In this document: positions 1 through 14,279 of the stretch, piece by piece
How positions within the stretch are numbered: position 1 is the stretch's first letter
Layout: the number at the start of each line of letters is the position of its first letter
Assembly: GCA_014529385.2 (NCBI GenBank)
Contig: CM043959.1
Span: forward strand, 7,615,026-7,679,025
Source of the DNA: Adiantum capillus-veneris
Taxonomy: Eukaryota > Streptophyta > Polypodiopsida > Polypodiales > Pteridaceae
Reading direction: 5' to 3'
Length of the DNA: 64,000 nt
Program-made: the position numbers and the translations under genes
The notes under the pieces: model-generated
The model's input: only the letters and a program-made list of their open reading frames with translations
Told to the model about the DNA's origin: nothing
Database searches by the model: none

Positions 1-738
<738 letters not shown>

Positions 739-801
739 TACACTTCAAGTAGCAATTGTATAAGGTCATGTATTACATAAATTTTTTACAATGCCATCCA
801 C

Positions 802-3655
802 TCAGAGTATCTTTCTCCACTTGTGATTCACATACACCATTGTCTCTCTCCACCTTCGTTGACTTTCACGAGCTCCGGAGTTGTTGTATGCCATTGATCT
901 TTTAGATTTTTGTTGTTGTAAATGTCTGATTGCTTGTGCTGTTGCTGAATTTGCCAAGACTTCTTTTGCCTGCATTCGATGAATGATTCTACGATAGAAC
1001 CATTCAAATAGTTCTCTCAAACTGTTAGCCTTGATTCGAGAGCCACCATGTCGTGTGTGCCTGAAATAAGCATTTCTCGCCATGTAATGAGACTTTTCCA
1101 TCCCTTGGGTATTCCATATTGCCGGGTTCCCATACTTCTGTATAAAATATGGCAAATGATTGAAGATGATGTGCTGGATATGAAAACAGATTAGTTAGAA
1201 TGTTTTACACTCACATATTTGCACATAAGAGAGAATGAAATACACAATAATACCATGTAGTGAGTAATCTGGGTGTCTGTCCATGCTGTCTTGAATGATT
1301 TTTTCAGAAGGTTGAGATTTTCCTTGAACTTGTTCATATCACCTTGTGACCAGTCATCTTTGTCGCACATCAAAAATAGGATGTCTATTGATCGCCAAAC
1401 CTCAGCCTTCGCGTTACGAGTAGTTGGTTCGTGGTCTTTGACTGCAATATGTAGCTTTTTCCAGCTCTGATACTCTACCTTGCTAACATAAGATGTGTTA
1501 TATATTTTTCCATGTTTTGTTAGCTTTGGATCTCTTGTACCTTGGGGCTTAGATAAAAACCTCCGTGCCTTCACCCCACCGATGGAAGGTTTGCATGGGA
1601 CATCCTTCTCAGCAGTTGATCTCTTTTCATCCCGCTGGATTTTCACATTGCCACCATGAAGCCCCATATCCGACAGTACCATTTCTAAGCACTGCAAGGC
1701 TACTTGTCGTTCTGCAGAGTTCTTAATCTTCCAAGCAAACCCGATGTATAAGTAGACCAATTTCTCTACAATTCTACAAAGGGCATGCATTGTACAAATG
1801 TGAACATTCACAAGTGGTATTTTCAAAACTGGTCGAAAAGCAGGATCCTCAATGTGACGTGTTGGAGCTTTTCTCCACCACTTTGGGTTCATGACCTTTG
1901 CAGGCTCCATGCAGAACAAACACGGTGACTTTGCCATTGCACCCATTCCACAATTATACATGCACTTTAATGTTTTAAGGTCACCTGCAAGATGCCACTG
2001 AACTTGAAAGTCTCCCCTTCCATCTAGACGTAGTACCTCTCCCTGGTTAGTCTGTCGATCAATCAGCTCCGGAATATTAGTTCGATGGAACACCCAATAT
2101 AGAATCTCATGATCTTCTTCCTTTACCTGCAACACAAAATAAATGAGACTTAAGTAGATCTGAATATTTGAGCTTACTTGAGAATATCGCTTACCTCAAA
2201 CGCACCAAGCCACCATATGTTAGATTCTGATTGAACACTAAAATATAAAGGATCATCACTGGGACACTTTGAGAGGGCTCTATTCATTAAAGTAATAGTA
2301 ACACGCTCTAGCTTTTTCTCTTTAACAAGCTCACACTCATCCAGTTTTAACACAAAATGTAATAGTCCACGTGACTCTTCAAATGTGACGTTGTAAAACT
2401 CCACCATTCTCTTCTGTAGTATCCGCAGGTCCATAAAAATATTGTTGAACTCATCATATGCCACAGTGTTGGCTCCATGGCCACTGTAAGTTGCTTTAAT
2501 ATGAAAGGGTTGTCCAAGATAGTCTCCCTGTGCCTCGTTAAGCTGAAGCCTCTCTTTCCAAACACTTGAGGCTGATGGTAGAAGTTTGGATTTTATACCC
2601 TTCCTAACAAAGATGGTTGAGACAGACTTTTGGATAGCCGAATATCCTCTTTTGCTTACACCAAGTGAATCAAGTGTGCCTTGTATCTCTTTTGCAGGCA
2701 CTGAGTTCTCTGAAATAAAGCGGTCCACTACATTTCTTTGTAGAACCTTAAACTTCTTGTCATGTACTATATCTGCTGCCAGGCTTCTACTTATAAGTGG
2801 CTTCAATCTCTTTCCTATATTGGCTTTGGGGTCAATGTTTTCCTTGTCAGGATAGATTGAGTCTCTACATGAAGACAATGCATAAGTAAATAACAGAAAA
2901 TTTGCTTCACTAACACTATTTAGGCACATGAAAACAATGCATAACAAGAAAAAACAAAGTGATTACTTAACTAAGACAATGTAGCCAACCAAGAAGCATC
3001 ACCTTAATGCTCGGATTCTTTTCTTGAGACCTCCTGATGCAACCTGCAATGTTTCAAGATTGCGCAATTTCTTCTTTCGGATACGACCACCCAAGATGGT
3101 GTCCTTCATTTGACAACTTCGCACCTTTTCTTTCAGTTCTTGTACCTCTGTTTTATGTTGCAAAATGGTAACCTGATCTGTAGAATGTAAATGTGAAAGG
3201 CGAACAATCTCACATTGTTGAGATTGGAAAATGCTCTTGTAAGTTCCAGCTTCTCTTGTAAGTGATTTACAATAACCCAGAAGGCCGTTTTCTCCATCAC
3301 CAGCAAAGGTCAATAAGCTTGTAGGATTGACAAACGGTGGAGACGCATTAGTTATTGGATTCTTAGGGTAGAGAGAGCCTCTCGTCCAGATATCTATGTG
3401 TTTAGCTCCTTGAGCTCTGAGCGTGTCTATGGAGGTGGGAGGTATATGTGTGTTTGTTTTACTGCGCTTAATCAATGGTTGGTACTCATTGTCCAAATCA
3501 ATGTGAAGGTGATATTTGGCTCGTTTGTGGGTAACATTTGTGCCATTTGAGGAGTGCGCCATTAGCCAAATGTGCAGGTTTAATGGAGAGTGAATAGCGG
3601 CTGCGGATTTGTCCCTCCATGTTAGCCTCATTCCCTCCGTATTGACGTTGTTCAT
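802..3655 (-). CDS. Four-exon gene for an 855-residue transposase-like protein
   Basis: Exons on the minus strand are 3655-3003, 2864-2195, 2126-1254 and 1173-802. All three introns (138, 68 and 80 bp) are GT-AG and the joined frame is open for 855 codons plus the stop. The start is the first ATG of exon 1. Residues of about 150-215 look coiled-coil and basic (LRNLETLQ, KKRIRALR). The central part has an acidic residue in VLKLDECEL (about D393), one in HLAGDLKTLKCMYNCG (about D490), a CLFC pair (about 510/513) and an H-x4-H-x6-E cluster in HICTMHALCRIVEK (about 550-562). An Asp-Asp, zinc-like CxxC and His/Glu order resembles RNase H-fold DDE transposases with an inserted zinc site; assigning it to that superfamily is my inference. 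No premature stop is seen, unlike the retroelements nearby, so it may be a young autonomous transposon gene or a domesticated one. Confidence 0.7.
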
Positions 3656-6121
3656 TCAATACAACTAAAAAGAGTATTATCCCTCAATCACTACGAACGA
3701 ATGTTCAGAGGGGTAAGGAATGTACTTAAAGTACACTTTTTGAAGTTTTACTATGAAAGACCCAGCTCTTTTATTTGTCATTTTTTCTAGAGAGAGAGTG
3801 CAAAAAATACATTTTCTTAGAAGGCCCTCCAAATGACCTCCGAAATTTCCTAATGATACTTAGACAATTGTATTAAATAATATATTAAATACTAATGTTT
3901 TTAAACCAAGATGTCATAAATCATTTCATATACACCAATACAACTTCCTGCATCTAATGGATAATACAATCATTTTCGATCAGAATTTTGATCTTTGATT
4001 ATTACAATATAATATCTTAGTGTTTTCCAGAAAAAATCGGACAACATCTGCTTTGTAAATTGGATCAGTTCTCAAAAATTCCAGTCTAATTCCATCTCCT
4101 TTGAGACCCGCACTTGAGGATTAAGGCTCTTTTAACAATCATTGGATTAATTTCCAAGCAAATTACAACCCTTTGTTTCAAAATCTATGCATTTATTCAT
4201 CAAGAAAGGATAGCATCAAACAACTCTGTGAGTTCACCACTATATACTTACCTTTACCAAAAGTGAGCTCCTGCACAAAAGTACAATTGAAGAAAATTGG
4301 TTTATACTAATATCTGTAGTAAGTCGTATTGCATCCTTTACCAATGTTTACAGTTATGCATCTGTTCTTACTAGCCTTGAACACAAGATGAGTTAGTTCC
4401 GAGCTAATAAAGTTGGGTAAGTAGCCTTGAAATGATTCCCTACTCTGCTAGTATTAAAGATCTCTAAAAAGAAAAAAAATGGGCAGCATCTCCTCTATAA
4501 AACTGACAATATTTCAAGTTTCCAATCAATGCCATCTCTGTTGAGACCCTCACATGAGGTTTAAGGCTCTAGTAACCAATACATATGTGTTATTTTCACG
4601 TCAAAAAATCATCATGCCAAATTCTCAAGTCTACAAACAATTCTCTTTATCATGCAATAAACTAGCCATGTATGTTCAATCATGTAGGTAGGTCACAGCA
4701 TGTATAAAAACCAAGTAGTGACATCCTGTACCATTTCTGGTTCAGAGGGGATATAATCAAAATATGCCTCCTATGACTGAATATAGAGCCAAATGAGTAA
4801 AAAAAACTTTTTCCTTAACTTTCCGCTGAGACTTCTTATATTCTTCTATGACTCAATGAAGATCGAAAGAGTAATTAAAAAACCATTTTCATTACTTTTC
4901 AGTTGCGTACGAATTATGCCAGTAATTTGCTTGTGTATTTGACCTTTTTCCAAAAAATACCAGTAGAACATCCTCCAAATGTAATATAGGACCAGAAAAT
5001 GCAAAAAAAACCAATTCAAATGTTACACGAATCTGCTTCCAAAACCTAAATTCTGGTAGAATCACCACAAGTTCAATACCATGGCATGGAATCTATGCTA
5101 TGAGCTATGTATAGGCAGGCAGCCAAGTAAATGAAATCATATAACGGTCAGAGTTCCTCAACCGTTTACACCGAATTTTCCAGAATACATACCTGTAGGC
5201 TTAACAATGCAAATATACCTATTTTTAGAGAATCCAAAAATTTAAATGTACTGAATATCAGAAAAGACCAGTACCAATATCTTACTGAGCCTATCACTAT
5301 TTATTCAGGTTATACATTATCAAAGCAAAAAACGAGTAAGTAGGTCTTAAGGCACACCATGACTTGCACGCACAAGGAAGCCGTAACCATGTAGGTTATT
5401 TTCAATGTACAAATCCTATAATATAAGCTTCAATACACAATATTAGTTCCACTCTCCGATCGTTAGCTCAAATGTTATACGTATTGAGCAAATGTATTAT
5501 CTGATGCGTGATTCCTGACACATACCTAACTGTACATGAAAAACACTTATACATGTGTTAAAAAACTAGTACCTCGACCATCATGCAATGCTTAAATACT
5601 GAGTAGGTGCAAGAGCACCTACCTGAAGTCCTTGCTGTGAAGTTGTAGATTGAGAAATGCTATCGATTCAGTATGGGAAGTCTACCTCGACAGGCATCAG
5701 TAGAAAAAACCGATGCTTGCACCATTTTTCATTGCCCAAGTCCTCTTGAGTGTTTACAGCAACAATCGTCTGCTGATGTGCAGCCTTTGCTACCATATCC
5801 TTCTGAAGTATTGCATTTTACATGTGTATGTACGTATGTAGATAGGTGTTTGATAGCCGTGTGTGAAGCGTAGCGTGTATACCTATTGCCTGCTCTATAC
5901 CCGCATAGCAGCCACGTGATAGCCACACAGAAGAAGAGAACTATGGAGCATGAGCATACCTGTATGTAGACAGCCTCCCACTGAGCAATAACTGTGAGCG
6001 AGTCAGATGGAGTTTGGGTCTCTCGCTTCCTTCCCGACTCAACTCGCTGGTGGTCCTGGCTATGGTGAGCTCTTCTGCTTCAAGAGCCGCAAGCAGCAAA
6101 AGCTACTTTCCCTGTTGACGC

Positions 6122-6267
<146 letters not shown>

Positions 6268-6926
6268 TCCTGGGTGTCAGCTCGCGGGGAGGTACCAAGC
6301 AAGAAGGGTGTTCACCTGTGTTAGCTCGCGAGGAAGTACCAAGCAAGAAGGGTGTGTGGTGTTGCAGACACCCCTCGATTCCAGTAATAGAGGGGTTATT
6401 TTTATGCACCCATACCTATAGTTGTTGATTGCATTATGAAACTTCACATCATGTGAGTTGTATCATTCAAGTGCACCGCCAGTTCAAAGCTCCAACTAAT
6501 CCAAAAGAGACCAGATGTGAGGTGTATTCCTTTAGGGTTCTAGGGTTTATCAAGCCAGGGAGAAGTATTGTGGCAAGAGCAATTCCAAGAAGCAGTGTAT
6601 GCAAGAGAAGCTCATAGGTGTGTGTGTACGAGCATGTGTGTTTATGTTTCGACACTCCTCGTAAGAGGGCAATACACGTCTACTGCTCATGCTAGTAATA
6701 ATGATGCCAGAGAGGTTAGTCGAAAATGCAAGCTAATAATAGACTAGTAGTGGGTTACCTAGCTTTAAACAAGGCAGGTAGTTTTTAGGTGACGGAGCTA
6801 CTCAACCAAAAAGGTATTTAAACCATACCTATTTTTAGCAGATGAGTTGGAGTAGCAGCTCTAGGTTAGCACACCAAAGAGGGAAGCTGTCAGCCAAGGG
6901 TTAGGCAACGACTTGCCAGCTAGATG

Positions 6927-7082
<156 letters not shown>

Positions 7083-7277
7083 CCTCTATGGGGCGCACTC
7101 CTCTGATATGTTTGTGTGTGTGCGCGTGGGCGCGCGCAACTCTGCTTGCAAGAAGAACGGGATTCGAAAAGGGCTAATGGCTACGCAAAGAGACACGGCA
7201 ATTTTTTTATAAAAGCACCGTGATTGCAAAAATAGAGGATGGGTCTTTAAGCACATACCAAAATATGTATCAACCTG

Positions 7278-7398
<121 letters not shown>

Positions 7399-9475
7399 CA
7401 ATTCTGCGAGGCTGTCGAGTCTTTTAGTATATGAGGCTCACCACCAAAGGTAGGCATCCCCTCTTTAATTCAATCCATGTGCCTGACAGGCTTCTCCTTC
7501 AAAAAGTGATAGTCTGGATGTACCATAGATATCTACTAAATGTGTAGCATTACCCCCATTATGCTATATTTTATTTGGAATTAACCGCACAAAGTAGACC
7601 AGCCAACGTAGGAAAACCAAGCCCATAAGTATGGTAAGCATTACGCTGGAGATTTTCACAAAGGTAAGACATCTGAATAGCCACGGATTTTTCAAATAAG
7701 ATATAAACCAAGTACAGAACCATAATTTAGGGATGTGATAAAAAACCATTGGACTGGACATCTTCCATATAATTTACCAGGTAGGTGCAGATTCTCAAAG
7801 AAGTAACAGCTTTGCATGATATACTATAAGACATGTTATTTTCAGATCTGTAGTACACCATTCATGAGTACCTTACCCATTCGAGTAACAATATTACCCG
7901 AGTCAACACTATATACCTTTCATGTCCTTTATCCTCATTTTTATGCAGTCAAAGGATAAGACATACACCTGGTAATCTGCTTTTTTCCAAAAAAAAATTA
8001 TATAGGACATACAGAAAAAAACCGGTTAGACAGTCTCCCTTCATTTTTATAATTTTATTTCCATCAAAACATTACCCAGTAGATACTGGTTTATTTTACC
8101 GCATTCTTCATGCCAAGAAGAGCCATGTTTCGGAGCCAGTCTCCCAGTACTTTTACAAAACAAAAAACATCTTTAGTCGAAGCAAAAAAACCCCATTCCA
8201 TATACTTTTCTCCCTCTGAATTTAAGAACAGTCATCAGAGCAAAAAAAGCCGTCTACCTACCTGGTTTTTTTTAACCCAAAGTATCATAATCATTAACAA
8301 ATCTTGTTAACCTGAAGATTTAGGAGGTAATTCTAAGTTTAACTTGAGCCATCCACGCTTCTTCCTTTACCAGTAAGAGTCAGATTCCAGAGCTAGGTTA
8401 TATCTATGTATTTTTTTGTTTATTTTATGAAAACAAACACCATCAGTCAAACAGATAACACATGCCAGACTCTAGAGATAATTTCAGTTTGACACAAGAA
8501 AGCAAATCAGAAAACATCCTTTAATTTATTCCAAGTTTCTTTATTCCAAAATTCGATACCTGTAATCTGAGTCTATTCAGTCTGAGGTCAGCTCATGTAA
8601 ATAACAGTACTCCGACTCCTTAGTATTTATAGTAGACATAAGTTTCTGACATTATAAGCCCACCATTTTTAGCCTATTTATTTTTTTAGATCTTTGTGAA
8701 TATCTGGCTCTATGTAAAGACCAGCAAGAAATACATCAACAAGCTGATCAAACCCAGCTTAGCTTTACATTTTCAAATGCAGTCCGCTCTATAAACATGC
8801 CTTTAGACACGCTCAAGTCATTTTATTCCATTTCCAACAGAGTCAGACTCAACCACTCAAGAAATGATTAAAAAACCAGATTTTTCTTTCCCCATCCACT
8901 GATTTCACGGACATACACATTAGTCAAAGCAAAACCATAACTTGCATTGATGACAAAGCAAGCCAATCGTATATATCTCCTCATACACCATTCACATGAA
9001 AGCTCAGTATCCGGAGATAATTTAACAAGTTTATTTTAAGAAATTTCCAGAAAACAATCTCAGCAAAGCAACTTAGTGTATAAAGAAATTCCTTAGAGCA
9101 AGACAGAAATTTTCTGTTAACGTGAAGATTAGGAGACGATGACGCCTCCACACTGGCTTTCTCCGATTTTTTCAACATGCTTGAGCCACAGCCACCAGTA
9201 GATGGAATACGCAAAGTTTTTGAAATAACACACGCAGGAAAATGATAACAGAGACGCAACTATGTGAGTATGATAACTCACCTTAGAAGTCAAGTTTAAA
9301 TAGTTGATGCTCCTTTGCAGCAGACGCGACAGTTGAGTTGGACCGGTTAAGCCCCCAATCAAGGATGTCAGTCCAGGCACGTACACCAGTATCCTCATAG
9401 CGTAAGGCCCGGAGGCAGAATCCAGAGGTTTAGAGGGTAAGTTTCCACAAAATCAGCCCTACTGCTCAAGAAAAC

Positions 9476-9583
9476 ATGGCGGGGAAGTCTGTCATAGCCG
9501 GCCTTTCCAAAAAACCCTACGCGGTGGCGTGCAGAGGATGCAAGAAGGACCATAAGCCACGCTTACAGAAATTTAAGGATTAG
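9476..9583 (+). CDS. Possible small ORF, 35 residues
   Basis: An ATG in the context AACATGGCG opens a 35-codon frame ending in TAG. The peptide is basic with a CRGC motif and a lysine-rich tail (CRGCKKDHKPRLQKFKD). The good start context and charge make it worth recording, but an ORF this short is expected by chance and I recognise no family. It could also be part of an exon or nothing. Confidence 0.15.
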   Translation: MAGKSVIAGLSKKPYAVACRGCKKDHKPRLQKFKD

Positions 9584-10080
9584 TACTAAGACCAAATATT
9601 GTGAAGCCAAGTCAGACAGTCACCTCCACAATGGTATAGCCTATATTCCCATAAAAGGCCCGGTTTTATTCACTAGACATGATTAAATACGGTGTCGGGT
9701 ATAAACACCCCATTAGGTATTTTTTACCTGCTATCCTAGCATGACTTTTAGAAGTAAGTGGTTTTCACCAATTTATTTGTAAAGCCCGGTCAGGCAGACT
9801 ACATCACCCCAAGGTAAAATTTAAATAGCAATGATTCCCGTATTCATGCCCAGGTCACTAGACCCATATTTAGTAAGCAGTATCAGGTCTCGGGTATATA
9901 GTAGGTATTTATACATGCTATCCATGCCCTCTGTAAGGCTTCCACCTGCACAATAATGTGAAAAAAACCTTTTAAAATGTGAGAAACACCACCATATTAG
10001 GCACACTTTCCTTAAAAAAAAAAATATTAGAGATGGTTGGTCAAATATAAAGCCCCAATTAGTATGGAGTATCATTCCAG

Positions 10081-10635
10081 AGTTTGGCATTCTTCATCTA
10101 TTTTGCATCCTTGGTGTATTATGGCAACTGTCATGACCAGGTTCTTTTCATAGCAACAGCTCATCTCTTTATGTCAAATGAATCAATACGTCGAGCAACA
10201 TTACTCCGTTATGAACAGCATCTATTCCCGCAGCTAGGAACTTCTGTTTCTCAAACAAAGTGGTGGACATATCAAGATCGAGTGACCAGAGTGACACTTT
10301 GGGGTCGTGAACATTTCAAAAATAATATCCGATTGGCAATGTTTACTGAAGCAGTGGGTCTAGGGCCTAAATATTATTATATCGAACATTCCATAAAGCC
10401 TGGTTTTTCAGATCGGCTATATCTGCTAGCCCAGTTTCTACCTCCTCAGAAGATTTTCCTATACCATAGTTATGGTCATCAGCTACGAGGATATTTTAAT
10501 TGTACTCACCACACTCGGGAGTATGGGGTAGCCTTGGCGACTCGTATCGTGCCTTTGGCAGAGCGGCCAAATACTTGCTTCTACTGTGATAGCTGTTTGT
10601 GTGATCATGTGATGGGCGGCATAATAGAGATGTAG
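10081..10635 (+). CDS. Possible terminal exon of an unrecognised protein
   Basis: An open frame of about 184 codons follows a plausible acceptor (TCATTCCAG at 10072-10080) and ends at TAG. It has no early ATG, only a TTG, so it is better read as a last exon than as a complete gene. The translation looks protein-like: a hydrophobic start, the segment RRATLLRYEQHLFPQLG, then a cysteine-rich end (CFYCDSCLC). I do not recognise the family. No upstream exon could be joined with confidence in the preceding AT-rich DNA. It may be a fragment of a mobile element or of a host gene. Confidence 0.35.
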   Translation, partial: SLAFFIYFASLVYYGNCHDQVLFIATAHLFMSNESIRRATLLRYEQHLFPQLGTSVSQTKWWTYQDRVTRVTLWGREHFKNNIRLAMFTEAVGLGPKYYYIEHSIKPGFSDRLYLLAQFLPPQKIFLYHSYGHQLRGYFNCTHHTREYGVALATRIVPLAERPNTCFYCDSCLCDHVMGGIIEM

Positions 10636-10677
10636 CAGTAAAGCTCATTAGCTAAGCTTTCTTTTGTCCCGTGACAT

Positions 10678-10681
<4 letters not shown>

Positions 10682-10754
<73 letters not shown>
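10682..10754. repeat. (TG)n microsatellite
   Basis: 73 bp of pure TG starting about 45 bp after the stop codon of the preceding possible exon. Confidence 0.96.
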
Positions 10755-10756
<2 letters not shown>

Positions 10757-10784
10757 AGTTTATAGATCACAGTGTTGCAAATAA

Positions 10785-10955
10785 GTTTACATGTAGTTCA
10801 CACCTAGTTCACACCAAATTGGGTGTAGTGTGCATACCCTCTTAAGTTCACACCAAGCTCACACTTAGTTCACATCGCGCTCACACCAAGTTCACACCAA
10901 ATGTCGTGTGGTGCACATACCTCCCCTTCACACTTAGTTCACACGTAGTTTAAAC
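10785..10955. repeat. Degenerate short repeats of an AGTTCACACC-like motif
   Basis: The 10-mer AGTTCACACC and close variants (AGCTCACACT, AGTTCACATC, CGCTCACACC) occur about ten times in 170 bp at irregular short spacing. It reads as a decayed tandem repeat. No function is evident. Confidence 0.6.
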
Positions 10956-11704
10956 CGCGATTGGACGGTCCAGATTCCACCCACCTCGTGATGCCTAATG
11001 TGGGCCATTAATCCCACCTCTCTACGGAGGTGTCAATTAGTGACGAGGGTTGTCCACCCTCCCAAAAAGGAAAACACCAAATGGAAAGTCCCATGAGATC
11101 ATAAATGTATGAGTAAAATTGGGGATTGATAGCCCTTAGAGGGTGTCTACACGTGGGGGTACAACCCCAGCCGAACCCCAATCGATAATGTTGTTGAGCA
11201 TACAATGAGCGTTCGCACGGCTGCACAGTTTCCACATGTCAGCTCTTCCACCATCTGTAGCCCATGCATAGCCGCAATCCCATCCCTCTCTCCAAATTGC
11301 CTGCCACCTCGCGCCGTGGTGGATTCATTGCAAAATGCATGTGGTGGTGGTCCTTGTCTACGCCGCCAGTTTACGAGGTCGATGAGAACCAACTCTGTCG
11401 TTTTTTGGAGAGTGGAGAAATTTGAGTCCTCGTTAAACTCAGTCCGCGTATTGTTGTTTGTGCGAATGTAAATCACTCCGGGCGGTGAACCCTCGCCCGT
11501 GTGAATTTGCCCTTACTTTTTATAGAAAAATCTTCTGAACACTACTCATTGGGATGGAGGAGGTTTTCTAACGATGATGGGAAAATCTCTATTTGACAAG
11601 TACATATGCCTTATAGAGTATAGGTAAGCATTACATGAACACATATACAAGTAGTCATCTCCACTCAACAGTACATACCATGGGGTATTAAAAGAGGCCC
11701 TAGC
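10956..11704. other. No recognisable gene
   Basis: ORFs of 88-109 codons overlap on both strands at 11.15-11.48 kb, but none has a recognisable domain or splice support. I see no other structure. Confidence 0.5.
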
Positions 11705-12060
11705 GGTGGGATCTACGGTGGGGGGATTGTGGACTGTAGATCTAGGATGCGGGTACCCTAGATTACTTTTTGTAATCTAGGGTACCCACATTTTGAAATT
11801 AATGTAGGGTACCCCATTTTGCATCCATGGGATTTGAGCACATGACCTCACCCTTGTGAGGAACATGTCCTAATCACTTCGTCTTGCGTGCACTTGTGAA
11901 GCATGTGGGCCCTAATTTACTTAAAACACGTCTGCAAGGTAGCGACACCAAAAGTAATCTAGGGTACCCTAGATTATAAAACATAATCAGGGTACCCTAT
12001 ATTACTTTTGGCGCCGCCACCAAGATCTATGGTTAGTAATAGCCCACCATAGATCCCACC
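11705..12060. mobile_element. MITE-like non-autonomous DNA element with terminal and internal inverted repeats
   Basis: The 18-bp ends GGTGGGATCTACGGTGGG (11705-11722) and the complement of 12043-12060 match with one mismatch. Two further inverted repeats lie inside: 11751-11787, two perfect 16-bp arms around TTTTT, and 11948-12011, about 29-bp arms with few mismatches. Both are built on the same GGGTACCCTAGATTA motif. No coding capacity is present. Size (356 bp) and foldback potential fit a miniature inverted-repeat element. I could not define a target-site duplication, so the superfamily is unassigned. Confidence 0.65.
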
Positions 12061-13870
12061 CTCACATGCCCGTGTCACTTAGTCCAGAGGGAAAGTCGGG
12101 CGCCTTTTGTAGGGAAATATGTGATGTCCTCGTTGGACACATGGCTTGCGTGGAGCTCTCACACATTCACACTGACAAGCAAATGCTGAGGTGGCCGGAA
12201 TCTCCATGTTGGCAGATTATCACATGCCTACAAAGAGTGGATCTCAAGTTGTTGTCCATCGGGCATGCAAGCTTAGGGATTGGAGAGGTTCCATGCGTGG
12301 GTGCACCATCTAGTGGGTGGGTAGAGGTGAGAGAATCTCTAGTGAGCAGGCGGTCTTGGCTAGCATTACTGCATGCCTCAACAGAGTGGTGGGCAAGGGG
12401 AGGGTCTGCAAACAGCACCTCACACATGTGTGCTATCAGCGCCTCAATAGAGGAGCATCTTAGTCTATCCCGAGAGCTTGAGGGCAAGCAAGGCACATAA
12501 GTGTGTGTGGGCTAAGGCCAAGCAGAGGGGAGGGTCTGCAAAGGGCACCTGAGTTTACTATGTGTGGGTTGAGGGCAAGGAGGGGGAGGCTATGCAAAGA
12601 GGCAAGCCTGAGTCTACTACACATGGAATCTCATAGGCTTGGTGGAGGAGTGAAGAAGGAAGGCACACAAGGCAAAAAGTCCCCAATATCTCCACACGTA
12701 ACTCGAAACAGCTTGAGTCTACACCCGCAGAGCATCGCTTCTCCATCGGCCACATGAAGCAGCCCGCTACTGCATGAAAAATAATTCAAAGGGAGTGACC
12801 CAAAGTCTAAGTCTACAACTGATGTTCGGCCTCTCAAAAAACTTAAGAGCCACTTTGAGGAGGGCTTGATGCATGATGGAGGGGAGATAGATTCTTGGAA
12901 CCTTTGTAGCAGCTCTTTGACCGAAGAGAAAGAGAGTAAGCTTGACGAAATTCATGGTGCGGGCAAGCAATCAAGGCACACGGAAGGATGTTTCCATTGT
13001 GGACTAAAACGGAAATGGAAAGGGGTTTGGGACTAGCCATGGAAATGTATAGCCATTGTTGTATGTGGAGGTGTTTTTGCAAAATGGAAGGGTTGCATGA
13101 CAATGCAGAGACAGCAAGGAGTGTCCATTTGGAGTTTACTAGGTGGCAGGTGGAGAGGCACTTCAAAAGAGATCATGTCTTGGATTTGGAGATCTCATTA
13201 TGGAAAGCACGCCGTGCATCCAATGCCTCAATGGGTTCAAGCTAGAGATAAATCACCTGGAACACGGCATGACAAGCATTAATGGCAAAAGCACACGGAG
13301 GCACAATGTTTGAACAAAGAGAAAAAATGGTTGTTGAAGAAAGCTAAGAACCTCCATCACTTGCGAGCGGGGGAGAAATAGGATAAGTTGAATCTAGAGT
13401 TTAGAGCACTGCTTGGGGATGAATTTGTTGACAAGATTGTGAAAGAACGCATGAAAGCCTACCATTCCACTACCAAGTAACACCTTGCTTGCATCCAAAA
13501 ATGAATCGACAAAGGCTATTACAAGCATGTATAGTACTCTTCAACTCTTTTTTTCACTTTGCTGCTTATTTCTATGTTTACTACTTGCATAATATCCCAT
13601 GCATTTGTGATGCAAGCATCATTGATTGCATTTGTTAAAATATCCTCATTCCTTTCGCAGGCATAGCACTCTATTGTGTGCATGCCCTATCAGCTACCTT
13701 ATTTTGTGCTACCAGCTTTATTGTGGTTGACTATGCCCTGTATCTCTAGAGCTATAACAAAAACATAGTACACATGTATTTGTATTTATGTATGATTTTG
13801 TGTGTGTGTGTGTGTGTGTGTGCGTGCGTGCGCGCACGTGTGTGTGCATGTGTGCGTGTGTGCGTGTGCG

Positions 13871-13953
<83 letters not shown>

Positions 13954-14279
13954 CATACTTTAGTACCTAGTTCTATACCCACTATTGGGCACATTGCGCA
14001 CACATGCAAAAAGAAATAGCAGAGAGAGGTCATAAGCCCAAGATGTATCTTGTTCCCTTGGTCTATTGATGGGAAGCCTTAATAACTGCTAGTTTGGCAA
14101 GGTTTACTGCACTAATGATGCAAAGTCTTATAGCCTTAATGCCTCAACCCTGCAACATTGGCCTTTCCCTCACCACTCAAACTTGGCTGAGTTGGAGCCT
14201 AAGTGGCAAGGAATCTTGAACTTACTTGCGGGGTGCATCAAGGGTGGAATTTGATTTGGCGATGAATTGGGTATGAACA
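12061..14279. other. Decayed sequence without a recognisable gene
   Basis: The + strand contains short ORFs and repeated phrases. For example GGGAGGGTCTGCAAA occurs near 12.40 and 12.53 kb, and GAGTCTACTACACA-like words recur. No domain is recognisable and stops interrupt every frame. The 13.0-13.5 kb part reads in places like degraded coding sequence but could not be assigned. Confidence 0.45.
13799..13953. repeat. Compound (TG)n(AG)n microsatellite
   Basis: About 120 bp of TG with scattered C interruptions (GTGCGTGCG), then about 35 bp of AG. Confidence 0.96.

Noticed and set aside
1273-2855. Plus-strand ORFs across the transposase-like gene
   Set aside because: Antisense to spliced exons with perfect phase.
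11147-11476. 109-codon minus-strand ORF
   Set aside because: No recognisable domain and an equally long ORF on the other strand.
12066-13282. Several ORFs of 60-144 codons on both strands
   Set aside because: Overlapping, without domain or splice support; low-complexity repeated phrases explain their length.
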